A stretch of DNA of 64,000 nucleotides from Haloterrigena turkmenica DSM 5511 (GTDB lineage Archaea > Halobacteriota > Halobacteria > Halobacteriales > Natrialbaceae), in contig NC_013743.1 of the NCBI RefSeq assembly GCF_000025325.1, positions 3,038,001 through 3,102,000 on the forward strand. The letters run 5' to 3'. The position numbers and the translations under genes are program-made. Shown here in pieces: positions 28,063 through 37,529 of the stretch. Within the stretch, counting starts at the first letter, position 1; every line of letters starts with the position of its first letter. The notes beneath the pieces were generated by a model, which had not been told where the DNA came from, searched no databases, and saw only the letters and a list, made by a program, of their open reading frames with translations.

Positions 28063-29318
28063 TGATCGGCCACCCCCTCGGTACGCTCTTCGTCGCGTCG
28101 CTGTTTGGCGCGTTGGATGTCGGCTGCACGGTCTGATTCGGATTCACTGACCGGCTCCGACGCTAGCTCCGGTACCGGCACGTCGATCTCGGTCGCCGCC
28201 GTCTCTGCGACGACCTCGCGCAGCCCGGCCGCGAAGCGGTCGTACTCGTAGCGTCTGGCTTCCGCGCGGATCTCGGTCGAGTCGAAGTCGTCGGGGTCGA
28301 ACTGGCGGACCGTCTCGCGGATCGACTCGACGGTCGGCTCGAAGAGCAGTCCCGTCCGGCCGCCCTGCACCTGATAGCACGTAAAGCCCTCGTTCACGCC
28401 GAGCAGGGGTTTGCCGGCCATCATGGCCTCGGCCCCGACGAGGCCGAAGTCCTCCTGCTTGGGGGCGTAGACGACCGCGGTGGCACGGGCGACCAGCGAC
28501 TCGATGTCCTCGACGTAGCCCCGGACCTCGATGTTGTCGTAGTTTTCGGCGAACGCCTCGAGGGCCTCGCGTTGCTCGCCGTCGCCGGCGATCACGAGCC
28601 GTTCGTCGAGCCCCGCGAAGGCCTTCGCGATCGTGTCGATCCGCTTCTCGGGGGCGAGCCGGGACCAAGTGACGAAGTAGCCGTCGTCGCCCTCGTTGCG
28701 CCAATCGCCGGTCACCGGCGGGTAGACGACCGTCGCGTCGCGGTCGTAGAACCGCCGGATCCGGTCGCGGACGAGTTCGCTGTTCGCGACGAACCGATCG
28801 ACGTAGTCGTTGGCCTCCTTGTCCAGCGCCCGCCAGCCCTTGGCGTAGGCCTTGATCCCGGTCTGGACGAACGGGGCGTCGAACCCGGAGAGTCGGTCCC
28901 GATAGAGGTCGTACAGCCACCGCGGCGGACTGTGCGGGTAGTGGACGATCCGCTGGCCCACCTCGGGGACGTAGTACTTCGAGAGCGGCGCGCTCTCGAG
29001 GATCACGTCGTACTCCGTCAACGCGGGGTGGGCGTCGGTCATGTCCAGCGCCACGTTGAGCGTCTCGAGGGGGTTCATCCCCTCATTTTTCCACTCGAGG
29101 AACGGGCGCCACGGCAGCGAGGTGTACTTCGCCTGCTGGAACGGGATCACCTCGACGTCGTCGGGGATCTCGGTTCCCTCGGCGACGTAGGTCGTGTAGA
29201 TCGGCGCCTCGAGGACGCGCGCGGCCTCGATGGCGAACTCCTCGCCGCCGCCGATGCCGGGGAACCGGTCGTGGAGGATGGCGACGTCCGCGTCGGTGCT
29301 GGTGTCGGCGTCGGTCAC
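28059..29318 (-). CDS. GT-B family 4 glycosyltransferase
   Basis: This 419-residue protein has the N-terminal glycine-rich loop DRFPGIGGGEEFAIEAARVL and the donor-site EX7E motif (EDFGLVGAEAMMAGKPLLGVNEG). It most resembles archaeal mannosyl- or glucosyltransferases acting on lipid carriers. The GTG at 29318 overlaps the upstream family 2 gene as GTGA, and the stop overlaps the next gene as ATGA, so three transferases are translated as a coupled set. The Glu/Arg-rich C-terminal tail is disordered. Confidence 0.9.
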   Translation of the reverse strand: MTDADTSTDADVAILHDRFPGIGGGEEFAIEAARVLEAPIYTTYVAEGTEIPDDVEVIPFQQAKYTSLPWRPFLEWKNEGMNPLETLNVALDMTDAHPALTEYDVILESAPLSKYYVPEVGQRIVHYPHSPPRWLYDLYRDRLSGFDAPFVQTGIKAYAKGWRALDKEANDYVDRFVANSELVRDRIRRFYDRDATVVYPPVTGDWRNEGDDGYFVTWSRLAPEKRIDTIAKAFAGLDERLVIAGDGEQREALEAFAENYDNIEVRGYVEDIESLVARATAVVYAPKQEDFGLVGAEAMMAGKPLLGVNEGFTCYQVQGGRTGLLFEPTVESIRETVRQFDPDDFDSTEIRAEARRYEYDRFAAGLREVVAETAATEIDVPVPELASEPVSESESDRAADIQRAKQRRDEERTEGVADQ

Positions 29319-30478
29319 TGTAACACCTCCCGGAGTTCGTCGTCGGTCGACCAGGTGCCGTCGTGGGTCTCCTCGTCGCCGTCGGCACGGGCGCGGATGA
29401 GGGAGACGCTGGCACGCAGCAGCGAAACTTGGGTATCGAACAGCGAGTACAGCGGCTGGAGGGGTCCGAGGGCGTCCCGCGAGCCGAGCGCCGTGAAGGC
29501 GAGGACGCCGGCGGGCGTGAGCAGCCCGGCGGGGCCGAGGACCGCCAGCGAGCCGAGGGTCGCCAGCGCGAGGCCGGCGCCGACGAGCCACGGCGAGACG
29601 ATCATGAACCACCAGTTGAAGGGCAGGACGACGCGGCCGTAGTTGCCGTGGCGGCCGAGGGAATCGCGCTGGCGCCAGAGCAGGCGTAACAGCCCCATCG
29701 CACGGCGGTCCTTCTGCTCGCGGCGCTTCGAGAACTCGGAGTGGGCGGCCTCCTTGTAGTGGATGTCGGGATCGAAGACGACGCGGCCGCCGTTACGTCG
29801 AATCTTCAGGGCGAGTTCGGTGTCGTCGGCGATCGAGTCCTCGTCGATCGGGACGATGGCGTCGCGCTCGAACGCCGAGAACGGTCCGTGGAAGATCAGC
29901 GTCGAGTCGATGTGGGACTCGAGGATCTGGATCATCGTCTGGATGTCCCGGTAGCTCTGTTCGACCTCGCTGCCGCCGATGACGTCGGCGTTGCGGCCGG
30001 TCACCGCCTCGACGTCGGGATCAGCGAGGTTCGCGACCGCCTTCCGGACGGCGTCGGGCGCCAGTCGAGAGTCGCAGTCGGTCTTGACGACGACTTCGTT
30101 CTCCGCGGCGGCGTAGGCTTCGTTCAGCGCGGTCGCGAGCCCGCGCCGCTCGTCCTCGCGGATGAGCGTCAGTTCCGGCTCCGGACGGCCCGCGAAGAAG
30201 GTCTCGACCAGCTCGGCCGTCCCGTCATCGCTCGAGTCGACGACGACGACCTCGACCTTCGCTATCGGGTAGTCGAGTTCGACCAGTTCCTCGAGTTTCG
30301 ATTCGACGATGGCGGCCTCGTTGTACGTCGGCAATACGATGCTCACCGACGGTTCACGGGACCGCGTGTTCGCCGGCGTGCCCGACGGCCGCCGGAGATA
30401 GTACGCTCCCAGGTAGATCAGGTACGGGAGGCCCGTTAGTGCGACCAGTCCGAACAGGGCCTCGACGAGACGCTTCAT
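29315..30478 (-). CDS. Membrane-bound family 2 glycosyltransferase
   Basis: This 387-residue protein begins with one membrane helix, then a GT-A domain with [29 protein letters not shown] and the metal-binding VKTDCDSR, then [17 protein letters not shown]. Two C-terminal helices (about 300-350) follow. The layout fits dolichol-phosphate or processive synthases that use nucleotide sugars at the inner face of the membrane. It is the first gene of the minus-strand block that ends at 23450. Its promoter must lie in the gap shared with ribK. Confidence 0.9.
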   Translation of the reverse strand: MKRLVEALFGLVALTGLPYLIYLGAYYLRRPSGTPANTRSREPSVSIVLPTYNEAAIVESKLEELVELDYPIAKVEVVVVDSSDDGTAELVETFFAGRPEPELTLIREDERRGLATALNEAYAAAENEVVVKTDCDSRLAPDAVRKAVANLADPDVEAVTGRNADVIGGSEVEQSYRDIQTMIQILESHIDSTLIFHGPFSAFERDAIVPIDEDSIADDTELALKIRRNGGRVVFDPDIHYKEAAHSEFSKRREQKDRRAMGLLRLLWRQRDSLGRHGNYGRVVLPFNWWFMIVSPWLVGAGLALATLGSLAVLGPAGLLTPAGVLAFTALGSRDALGPLQPLYSLFDTQVSLLRASVSLIRARADGDEETHDGTWSTDDELREVLQ

Positions 30479-30763
30479 GCAAGTACGGCTAAACGCTCAA
30501 CAGACCGCGGTAAAACCGGACGGCTTGCATTGTGCAAGGAACGTCGTCGCTCCATCGAGCCCATGAATTTCGACGGTATGAGTCAGTCGACGAAATCGAA
30601 CCGATACCGCGAGCGGACGACGCGTACTCCGAGCGGACCGGTGGCTTTTTGCGCCGGGCACGGAATTGGGAGACACGCGATAAACGCTCGACGACGCCAT
30701 CACAGTTTTGGTACGCATGCCACATTCGGTATGCTTTTAGGGAATCCACCCGTAGGCACGGGT

Positions 30764-31471
30764 ATGTCAGTCTCAGCGGAGTCCGCCGTCGGGCACGACG
30801 AACTCGCCGTGCTCAAACTGCTCGCGCTCGAGGGAGGACTCGAGGGCGACGTGAAGATTTCCTGTTCTCACCTCGCGGATCGACTCGAGGCGTCGAACCA
30901 GACTGCCTCGCGCCGGCTCCAGCGCCTCGAGAGCGCGGGCCTGCTCGAGCGCGATACGGTCAGCGACGGCCAGTGGGTGGCGATCACCGACGACGGCGAA
31001 CACGCGCTCCACGCCGAGTACGAGGATTACCGTCGCATCTTCGAGACGGACTCGGAGATCGAACTCGACGGCACCGTCACCAGCGGCATGGGCGAGGGCC
31101 GCCACTACATCTCCCTGCCGGGCTACCAGCGCCAGTTCGAGGAGCGACTCGGCTACGAGCCGTTCCCCGGCACGCTGAACGTCGACCTGCGCGACGATAG
31201 CGTCCGTCGGCGCGGCGCCATGTCGTCGCTCGAGCCCGTACCGATCGACGGCTGGGAGGACGACGACCGCACCTACGGCCCCGCGGTCTGCCACCCCGCG
31301 ACGATCGAGACGGCCGACGGCCAACGGTACGAGACCGCACACATCATCGCGCCCGAGCGGACTCACCACGACGAGGACCAGCTCGAGGTCATCGCCCCGG
31401 ACAAGCTCCGCGAGGAACTCGGCCTCGAGGACGACGATCACGTCGTCGTCTACGTGGGTGGTCGCGAATGA
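30764..31471 (+). CDS. ribK: CTP-dependent riboflavin kinase with N-terminal winged helix
   Basis: This archaeal kinase makes FMN from riboflavin using CTP. The 235-residue protein has an N-terminal helix-turn-helix (about 12-85, [20 protein letters not shown]), also present in other euryarchaeal RibK proteins and suggestive of autoregulation. The catalytic cradle-loop barrel follows with [25 protein letters not shown] and [11 protein letters not shown]. The ATG at 30764 is preferred: a TTTTAG box at 30735-30740 then sits at the right distance for a leaderless transcript. It overlaps ribB by four bases. Confidence 0.93.
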   Translation: MSVSAESAVGHDELAVLKLLALEGGLEGDVKISCSHLADRLEASNQTASRRLQRLESAGLLERDTVSDGQWVAITDDGEHALHAEYEDYRRIFETDSEIELDGTVTSGMGEGRHYISLPGYQRQFEERLGYEPFPGTLNVDLRDDSVRRRGAMSSLEPVPIDGWEDDDRTYGPAVCHPATIETADGQRYETAHIIAPERTHHDEDQLEVIAPDKLREELGLEDDDHVVVYVGGRE

Positions 31472-32199
31472 CTGGCCACCACGCCGGGCCGCGATCGACC
31501 GCGGACGGCGAGCCGAACGCGAGCGCCGACGGCGGCACCGGCCGGGCCGCGACGGCCGACGCCGTCGACACCGCCCTCGAGTCGCTGCGGGCCGGCGAGC
31601 CCGTGTTGGTCCACGACGCGGCCGATCGCGAGGGCGAGACGGACCTGATCTACCACGCCGACGCGGTCACGCCCGAGGCCGTCGCTCGCCTGCGCAACGA
31701 CGCAGGCGGGCTGGTCTGTGTCGCGCTCGGCCACGAGGTCGCCGAGGCGTTCGACCTGCCCTTCTACGGTGAGGAAGTCGACCACCCCGCGACGGGCGAC
31801 CACGAACTCGGCTACGACGAACGCTCGTCGTTCTCGCTGACGGTCAATCACCGGGATACCTACACCGGGATCACGGACAACGACCGCTCGACGACGATCC
31901 GGGCGCTTGGCAAGGCCGCCGCCGCGCCCGCCGAGACCGATTTCGCCACCGAGTTCCGCGTTCCCGGCCACGTCCACCTGCTGAAGGCCGCGCCCGACCT
32001 GCTCGCCCAACGGGAGGGTCACACCGAACTCGGCGTCGCGCTGGCCGAGGCCGCCGACCTCCCGTCGGCCGTCGTCGTCTGCGAGATGCTCGACGACGAG
32101 ACCGGCGAGGCGATGACGCCCGTCGACGCCCGCGCCTACGCCGACCGACACGGCTTCGCCTACCTCGAGGGCAGCGAGGTCCTCGAGCGACTGGAGTAG
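31468..32199 (+). CDS. ribB: 3,4-dihydroxy-2-butanone-4-phosphate synthase
   Basis: This 243-residue enzyme converts ribulose-5-phosphate to the four-carbon precursor of riboflavin, plus formate. Visible motifs are [13 protein letters not shown], the catalytic acidic loop, the [18 protein letters not shown] stretch, the [12 protein letters not shown] region and the conserved His/Glu ([15 protein letters not shown]). A variable, disordered stretch of about 30 residues precedes the fold. The ATGA overlap with ribK gives a two-gene flavin operon. Confidence 0.95.
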   Translation: MTGHHAGPRSTADGEPNASADGGTGRAATADAVDTALESLRAGEPVLVHDAADREGETDLIYHADAVTPEAVARLRNDAGGLVCVALGHEVAEAFDLPFYGEEVDHPATGDHELGYDERSSFSLTVNHRDTYTGITDNDRSTTIRALGKAAAAPAETDFATEFRVPGHVHLLKAAPDLLAQREGHTELGVALAEAADLPSAVVVCEMLDDETGEAMTPVDARAYADRHGFAYLEGSEVLERLE

Positions 32200-32230
32200 A
32201 AATCGACTTGGCAACCGCTCCACACCCCAC

Positions 32231-32235
32231 TTTTT
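32231..32235 (+). terminator. T-tract after ribB
   Basis: A short run of T follows a C-rich stretch 32 bases after the ribB stop codon. Archaeal transcription commonly ends at T-rich tracts; this one is weak. Confidence 0.35.
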
Positions 32236-32295
32236 GGGAATGAGGTCGCTGACCTAATCGCTGACTCGAGGGCGTACTAACCGATCATCGTCCCG

Positions 32296-32811
32296 TCAAA
32301 AAGAGGTGGAAGACCAGGGGGCACGAGCTGCATTATTTCCTATCATTATGCTGCCAGCATGTAGAGAGGAGTTACACTGTTGTTCACGGGTATCAATATC
32401 AGCCGTTTCCCAATGGGGGATTCCATTGCCATCAGACCCAATCCAATACGCGATGTGATAGGCACTGCTTTCGGATTCTTCCTCGCAATCAATTGTCACC
32501 CACTCTGAATGAGACTCCATGCGCGTATGAACGCGGAAGTGTCCTGGATCAGCTGGCCAATCTTGTGTGATCCATCGGTGCTGATGCGGGCCGTTTTCTC
32601 GACTACCATCGATATGATACGAGTCAGAAAGCACTTCCTCGCCCTCGTAGTCAATCCGTAGATGAACCGTATGAGGCGTGCTACTCGCACTAACAATCTC
32701 AATACAGTTGAGAATTGAATCATCATTCGATAAAACTGCGGAGACGCATCCAGATGGAGAGAACGTCATCGAGGTAGTTGCGCCCGCAAGAAGTGTACGT
32801 CGTGAGACCAT
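32296..32811 (-). CDS. Orphan Tat-exported lipoprotein
   Basis: This 171-residue protein starts with a twin-arginine signal (MVSRRTLLAG) and a lipobox-like SPSGC at about 18-22, so it should be exported folded and lipid-anchored outside. The mature part is rich in polar residues with several Cys and His; no family is recognised. The gene and its flanks contain clearly more A+T than the neighbourhood, and the protein is less acidic than typical haloarchaeal proteins. That suggests acquired DNA. Its upstream region (32812-32870) is A+T-rich and promoter-like. Confidence 0.7.
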   Translation of the reverse strand: MVSRRTLLAGATTSMTFSPSGCVSAVLSNDDSILNCIEIVSASSTPHTVHLRIDYEGEEVLSDSYHIDGSRENGPHQHRWITQDWPADPGHFRVHTRMESHSEWVTIDCEEESESSAYHIAYWIGSDGNGIPHWETADIDTREQQCNSSLHAGSIMIGNNAARAPWSSTSF

Positions 32812-32902
32812 AAAAAATAACCACCATATTAATACATATATTTATGAATGTATCGAATGCCTATAGACGTGTGACCGATACTGAACAGCGAAGGGAGGCG
32901 TC

Positions 32903-33700
32903 TTACGAAGCAATGTCGCTTCGTTCGAACCAGCGCTGACTGGCGATGACGAGGATGGCGGTCATCGCGATCAGGATTCCGGCGTGGACGGGATCGATCG
33001 AACTCTCGAGCAACACGGCGTTGGGATCGAAGTACCGCATGGGGGCGACGGCGCCGACCGCCTCGTAGTCGGTGCCGGTCAGGAGGGACTCGAGCATGAA
33101 CAGCCCGAACGTGATCCCGAGGGCGAGCCGCTGGGCGATACCGACGCGGTCGACGGCGACGGAGGCGACCAGCCCGATGGCCCCGCAGGCGAAGAGGTAC
33201 GGCACCGAGAGGGCGTGCAGCGCCACCAGGTCCGCGGCCGAAATCGGCTCGCCGACCAGCGTCGCGGCGACGAAGACGACAATCGGAGTGACGACATTGA
33301 CGACGATAATCGGGACGGCCAGCGAGGCGAACTTCTCCGCGACGGTCCGGGCTCGCGAGATCGGCATCGAGAGCAGGATGTCCATCCGCCCGCGCTCGAC
33401 GTCGTCGGCGATCGTCCCGGCCCCCAGATAGGCCAAGTAGAGCCCCAGCAGGATCGTCCAGCCGAAAACGTAGAGTTCGAAGGCAAGAAACCCCTCGAGG
33501 GAGGCCATCGTCCGGATGTCGAACAGCTGGATGACCCCCTCGGGGTAGGCCTGCAGGAACTCCTCGTCGACGTCGTCGAACGAGCCGCTGAAGGAGGGGT
33601 AGATCCAGACGACGGTGACCGCCAGCAGCGACATGGCAAGCGAGAGGTAGAGGCTTCCCTTGAGCCGCTGCCGACCGTCATACCGAGCGATTTCGAGCAT
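32903..33700 (-). CDS. ABC transporter permease (ABC-2 type)
   Basis: This 265-residue protein has six hydrophobic segments and the ABC-2 feature DVERGRMDILLSMPISRARTVAEKF between helices 2 and 3. The ATG at 33700 overlaps the stop region of the ATPase gene upstream, so the pair is one operon and works as a complex. The direction is probably export; the substrate is unknown. Confidence 0.85.
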   Translation of the reverse strand: MLEIARYDGRQRLKGSLYLSLAMSLLAVTVVWIYPSFSGSFDDVDEEFLQAYPEGVIQLFDIRTMASLEGFLAFELYVFGWTILLGLYLAYLGAGTIADDVERGRMDILLSMPISRARTVAEKFASLAVPIIVVNVVTPIVVFVAATLVGEPISAADLVALHALSVPYLFACGAIGLVASVAVDRVGIAQRLALGITFGLFMLESLLTGTDYEAVGAVAPMRYFDPNAVLLESSIDPVHAGILIAMTAILVIASQRWFERSDIAS

Positions 33701-33701
33701 C

Positions 33702-34685
33702 TCAATCGTCCCCCGTCCGCTCGGACAACGCCGGTTGCGACGCGGATTCGGCGGCTTCTTCGCCGTCGCCGTAGAACCGCATAAAGACGTCCTCGAGGGG
33801 CGCCTCCTCGATCGACAGGTCGAGTAAGCGGTACTCACGCAAGTGGGCGAGCAAGGAGTTGACGTCGCCGGTGAAGGTGAACGCGCACTCGGTGACCGCC
33901 GTCGTCGCGTCGTCGGCATCGTCGGCGTCGCCGCCGCGAACGACGCTCGTCTCGAGGTCGTGGACGCCGTCGATCGCGAGCGCCTCGCGGGGGATCGAGG
34001 CCGCGGCGCGCAGTCGGACGACCTTCCCGCTGCGGTCGAGCAGCGATTCGACGGGTTCGACCGTCACGAGGCGTCCGTTCCGGATGATCCCGACGCGGTC
34101 ACAGAGCCGCCGGACCTCGCTCAGCACGTGCGAGGAAAAGAACACCGTGACGCCGCGCTCGCGTTCCTCGCGGAGGAACTCGGCGAAGCGGTGTTGAATC
34201 AGCGGGTCGAGACCGCTCGTCGGCTCGTCCAAGATCACCAGCTCCGGGTCGTGCATGAACGTCGTCACGAGCCCGAGTTTGCGGACGTTGCCGTGGGAGT
34301 AGTCCCGAATCGGCCGGTTCAGCGGCGGTTCGAACAACTCGAGTAACGCCTCGCTGCGCTCGTCGCCTTTGATCGCGGCGTGGAACTCGAGGACCTCCCG
34401 ACCCGTCGCAGTCTCGTCGAACGCGGGAGCGTCCGGCAGATAGCCCAGTCGCCGTTTGGCCTCGATCAGAGCGTCCTCGTCGGTGACGTCGCGGCCGAGC
34501 ACGCGGGCCGTTCCCGCCGTCGGCGCGAGCAGGCCCAGCAGCGTCCGGATCGTCGTGGTCTTGCCGGCCCCGTTTGGCCCGAGGTAGCCGAAGATCTCGC
34601 CGCGCTCGACGGAAAACGTGACGTCGTCGTTAGCCAGCACCTCGCCGTAGTCCTTGGTGAGCCCCTCGAGTTCGATCGCGGCCAT
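33702..34685 (-). CDS. ABC transporter ATP-binding protein (ABC-2/NatA type)
   Basis: This 327-residue ATPase has Walker A GPNGAGKTTTIRTLLG, a signature region reading DYSHGNVRKLGLV in place of LSGGQ, Walker B LVILDEPTSGLDPL and a switch His (SSHVLSEV). A C-terminal domain of about 100 residues typical of NatA/CcmA-like exporters follows. It powers the permease encoded directly downstream. The divergent signature motif is common in this subfamily. Confidence 0.93.
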   Translation of the reverse strand: MAAIELEGLTKDYGEVLANDDVTFSVERGEIFGYLGPNGAGKTTTIRTLLGLLAPTAGTARVLGRDVTDEDALIEAKRRLGYLPDAPAFDETATGREVLEFHAAIKGDERSEALLELFEPPLNRPIRDYSHGNVRKLGLVTTFMHDPELVILDEPTSGLDPLIQHRFAEFLREERERGVTVFFSSHVLSEVRRLCDRVGIIRNGRLVTVEPVESLLDRSGKVVRLRAAASIPREALAIDGVHDLETSVVRGGDADDADDATTAVTECAFTFTGDVNSLLAHLREYRLLDLSIEEAPLEDVFMRFYGDGEEAAESASQPALSERTGDD

Positions 34686-34796
34686 GGCGGACTATTAGCG
34701 CTGCGATTACATGTAACCCGTCGCCGACCGCGATCCGAGGCGCTTCGAGTGAGGCGCAACCGAAATCATTTCCGATGGGACGTGGGCCGGACATGT

Positions 34797-35042
34797 ATGA
34801 GCGAGATATTCGCACGAGACCTGGGCGGAAAACGCGTCGTCAGAACGGACGGAAAGGTCTTCGGTCGGCTCCACACCGTGACCATGGACCCCGAGTCCGG
34901 CGCGCTGCTCGACCTCGTCGTCGACCCCGGCGACGGCTCCCCGAGGCCGGCGTCCGAGCGGTCCGACGACGACCGACTGTGGGTCCCCGTCGATCGCATC
35001 GAGACGGTAAAGGATCAGATCATCGTTCGATCGGACCGCTAA
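34797..35042 (+). CDS. PRC-barrel domain protein
   Basis: This 81-residue protein is a single PRC barrel: FARDLGGKRVVRTDGKVFGRLHTVTMDPESGALLDLVVD, then LWVPVDRIETVKDQIIV. In euryarchaea such proteins are linked to RNA metabolism or cell division (CdpB-type proteins that bridge FtsZ partners are PRC-barrel proteins). Whether this one has that role cannot be decided from sequence. The gene is monocistronic and divergent from the ABC genes. Confidence 0.85.
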   Translation: MSEIFARDLGGKRVVRTDGKVFGRLHTVTMDPESGALLDLVVDPGDGSPRPASERSDDDRLWVPVDRIETVKDQIIVRSDR

Positions 35043-35096
35043 GTGCGGCCGGTACGGACGGGACGTTCTGGCAGTATCACCCTTTCTCGAGGCCGA

Positions 35097-35969
35097 TCAG
35101 GGGATGCGACCGACCGTGACGAAAAACGGCACCGACTCCTCGCGGCGGTACTCGCGGGCTTCCATCTGCTCGATCACGTCCCGTCCCATCTCGCGCCACG
35201 CGCCCCGGAGGTCGTCGTACTCCGCCTCGGTGAGCGCCCCCGAGAGCATCGTCTCGCGGTCGTCGGCCAGCCCCGCCCCGGTCGCCTTCCGCCGGGCCGC
35301 GACCAGCGCCATCTCGCTGTAGGGCGGTTCGACCGTCCGGACGTGATCGTACCGGCGCGTCTCGCAGACCTCGAGGCCCGCGTCCTCGAACGCCGTCCGA
35401 GCGTCGGCACCGAGCGCGACGTCCGTCGCGACGCCGTCGAGGTAGGCGCTGCGGGCCCGCCGCTCGAGGCGGCCCTCGCGGTCGACGCTCGAGTCGATCT
35501 CGACGGTGGCGTTGTTCGGTTCGACGGCCGCGACGAGGTCCGTCGAGACGCGGGCGAACTCCGCGACGGCGGCCGCGGGATCGGGCAGGTTGATCAACAG
35601 CGCCTGACAGACCACGAGGTCGAAGCCGTCGTCCGAGAACGGGAGGCGCAGGGCGTCGCCGGCGACGGCGGGGACGGGGTCGTCGTGATCGGCCGCGATC
35701 TCGAGCAACTCGCGGTCGGCGTCGCAGCCGACGACGGTGGCGTCGTCGGGCGCCTCCTCGCGCAGAACGCGGCTCAGCTCGCCAGTCCCGCAGCCGACGT
35801 CCAGAATTCGCTGGCGGGACTCGAGGGCCAGCAGCTCGAGGGCCTCGCGGGAGTCGTCCCACATCCCCTCGCGGGTCCGGCGCAGGTAGTCCTCGGAGAA
35901 CTCGCGCACGGGCCGTCGTAGGACGGTCTCGAGTAAAAACGGGTCGATTTTCGACTCGCTGGTGACCAT
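35097..35969 (-). CDS. Class I SAM-dependent methyltransferase
   Basis: This 290-residue protein has motif I RILDVGCGTGELSRVL, an acidic motif II CDADRELLEIA and motif IV-like FDLVVCQALLINLPDP, as in UbiE/small-molecule methyltransferases. The C-terminal half is variable and probably sets the substrate, which is unknown. The ATG at 35969 is chosen; a GTG one codon upstream is possible. The convergent neighbour is the PRC-barrel gene. Confidence 0.85.
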   Translation of the reverse strand: MVTSESKIDPFLLETVLRRPVREFSEDYLRRTREGMWDDSREALELLALESRQRILDVGCGTGELSRVLREEAPDDATVVGCDADRELLEIAADHDDPVPAVAGDALRLPFSDDGFDLVVCQALLINLPDPAAAVAEFARVSTDLVAAVEPNNATVEIDSSVDREGRLERRARSAYLDGVATDVALGADARTAFEDAGLEVCETRRYDHVRTVEPPYSEMALVAARRKATGAGLADDRETMLSGALTEAEYDDLRGAWREMGRDVIEQMEAREYRREESVPFFVTVGRIP

Positions 35970-36104
35970 CACGGTTTGATTGGCGGTACTGGTCGATAGA
36001 GTCGAGACCTATCGTTTTAAACGGCAGTCTCAGCTACGTCGGCGCGCCGAATGGCGAGGACCGATTTGCAGATCGCCTGTACTACACGTCTCCGCTCGTA
36101 GTTT

Positions 36105-36124
36105 ACGGCTCGCTTCGCTCGCCG
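36105..36124 (+). repeat. 20-base repeat, copy 1
   Basis: This is an exact 20-base match to 36245-36264 and includes cgcttcgctcg, itself a short internal palindrome. Confidence 0.6.
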
Positions 36125-36244
36125 TTCATGAGAACGAGATTCCCGTTCGCCAATCCAAGACGCTTACGCGTCTCGAAGTTCGCGGCTACGCCGCTCACTT
36201 TCCCGCGATTCGCACTCGTTTCACTCGTTCGAATCGCTCAGCTC

Positions 36245-36264
36245 ACGGCTCGCTTCGCTCGCCG
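36245..36264 (+). repeat. 20-base repeat, copy 2
   Basis: This is an exact match to 36105-36124, 140 bases away. Together with the hairpin units it forms a repeated module downstream of nfo. Confidence 0.6.
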
Positions 36265-36282
36265 CTCGCATTCTCGAGACAC

Positions 36283-37152
36283 TTACGCGTCTCGCAGCTC
36301 TTTTACCTTCTCGATGTTCCACGCGAAGCCTTTCCCGTCTTCCGTCGGCGTCTCGAGCGCGAACGGCAGGTCCCGCAGATCGGGATGGTTCACGATCGCT
36401 TTCATCCCGTCCTCGCCGATGTAGCCCTCGCCGATGAGCGCGTGTTCGTCCTTGTGGGTGCCGACGTCGTGTTTCGAGTCGTTGAGATGGATGTACTCGA
36501 GGTACTCGAGGCCGACCTCGTCGTCGAACCGCCCGACGGTTTCGTCGACCGCTTCGGGCGTCGTGAGGTCGTTACCGGCGACGAGCGTGTGGGCGGTGTC
36601 GATGCAGATGCCGATGTCGGTCTCGGTGCGGTCGATGATCCCTGCGAGGTGGGAGAATTCGCCGCCCAGCTTGGTCCCGCTGCCGGCGTCGGACTCGATG
36701 AGGATCTGGACGTCCTCGGGGACCTCGAGTTCGTCGATGAGACTCGCCGCGTTGTCGAGGCCGCCTTCGACGCCCGCGCCCGTATGCGCGCCGAGGTGGA
36801 CGTTGACGTAGGGGATTCCCAACTGCGCGGCGGCGTCGAGTTCCGCCTGCATGCTCTCCTTTGACTTGCGCCGGAGGTCGTCCTTCGGGGTACAGAGATT
36901 GACCAGATACGCCGAGTGGATCACCCACGGTCCCTCGAGTCGCTCGTCCGATTCCTCGCGGAAGCCGTCGGCGGCCTCGTCGCTGATCTCGGGCTGGGCC
37001 CAGACCTGCGGCGAGGTGGTGAAGATCTGCCCGCAGTTGCCGCCGAACGCGCGCTGGCGGTGGACCGCGTTGCGGAGATCGTCGTACGGCGGCGTTTCGT
37101 CGTCGGAGGAGACGCGCGAGCCGGAGATGGATACGTGTGCGCCGACCTTCAT
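36283..37152 (-). CDS. nfo: Endonuclease IV (AP endonuclease)
   Basis: This TIM-barrel enzyme of 289 residues cleaves DNA at abasic sites in base-excision repair. Metal ligands sit in [12 protein letters not shown] (His), [17 protein letters not shown] (Glu), [13 protein letters not shown] (Asp, His), [25 protein letters not shown] (Asp, His) and ALETP (Glu). The last codons fall inside a hairpin repeat unit. It is monocistronic. Confidence 0.96.
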   Translation of the reverse strand: MKVGAHVSISGSRVSSDDETPPYDDLRNAVHRQRAFGGNCGQIFTTSPQVWAQPEISDEAADGFREESDERLEGPWVIHSAYLVNLCTPKDDLRRKSKESMQAELDAAAQLGIPYVNVHLGAHTGAGVEGGLDNAASLIDELEVPEDVQILIESDAGSGTKLGGEFSHLAGIIDRTETDIGICIDTAHTLVAGNDLTTPEAVDETVGRFDDEVGLEYLEYIHLNDSKHDVGTHKDEHALIGEGYIGEDGMKAIVNHPDLRDLPFALETPTEDGKGFAWNIEKVKELRDA

Positions 37153-37529
37153 GGACGCCCGTCAGTACCGGTCGGTGATAGGTATACTGGTTTCCGGAAC
37201 CGGTCGCGGGAGTTCGTGGCACGGACCGGAACCAGCGGAGGCGCCGGACGGTCCTCGGTCCGGTGACCGGTCACGGTCGATCGGCGTCACCGGCGTCCAC
37301 TCGCGGAATCATCTGCCGGGTATCAGTTAGCGTAGGTCCATCGTTTCGAGGGGATATTTCCGAGACTACGGCCGACGAACTGACCCGATTCGGTGTATTC
37401 GATCCTCATGTAATGTCAATAATCAGTCATGATATCGGGTTTAAGATTTGAAAAAGACAGTCAACGTCCCCCAATAAAGACAAACAACAATTAAGGTTAT
37501 CCGTCCCCCTCGATTTGCCTAGAGGTACC
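37153..37529. promoter_or_regulatory. Long leader/promoter gap before cstA
   Basis: No gene is seen in these 377 bases. The last 130 bases are much more A+T-rich than the surroundings, with several TATA-like stretches (around 37405-37450 and 37470-37497), and they probably hold the cstA promoter. No clear riboswitch or operator is recognised. Confidence 0.45.

Larger units (their letters stand above)
35970..36282. other. Intergenic stretch with paired short repeats
   Basis: No gene is seen. The stretch holds two copies of a 20-base sequence (36105-36124 and 36245-36264) and two copies of a tacgcgtctcg hairpin unit (36158-36175, and 36277-36294, which runs into the end of nfo). Confidence 0.6.
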
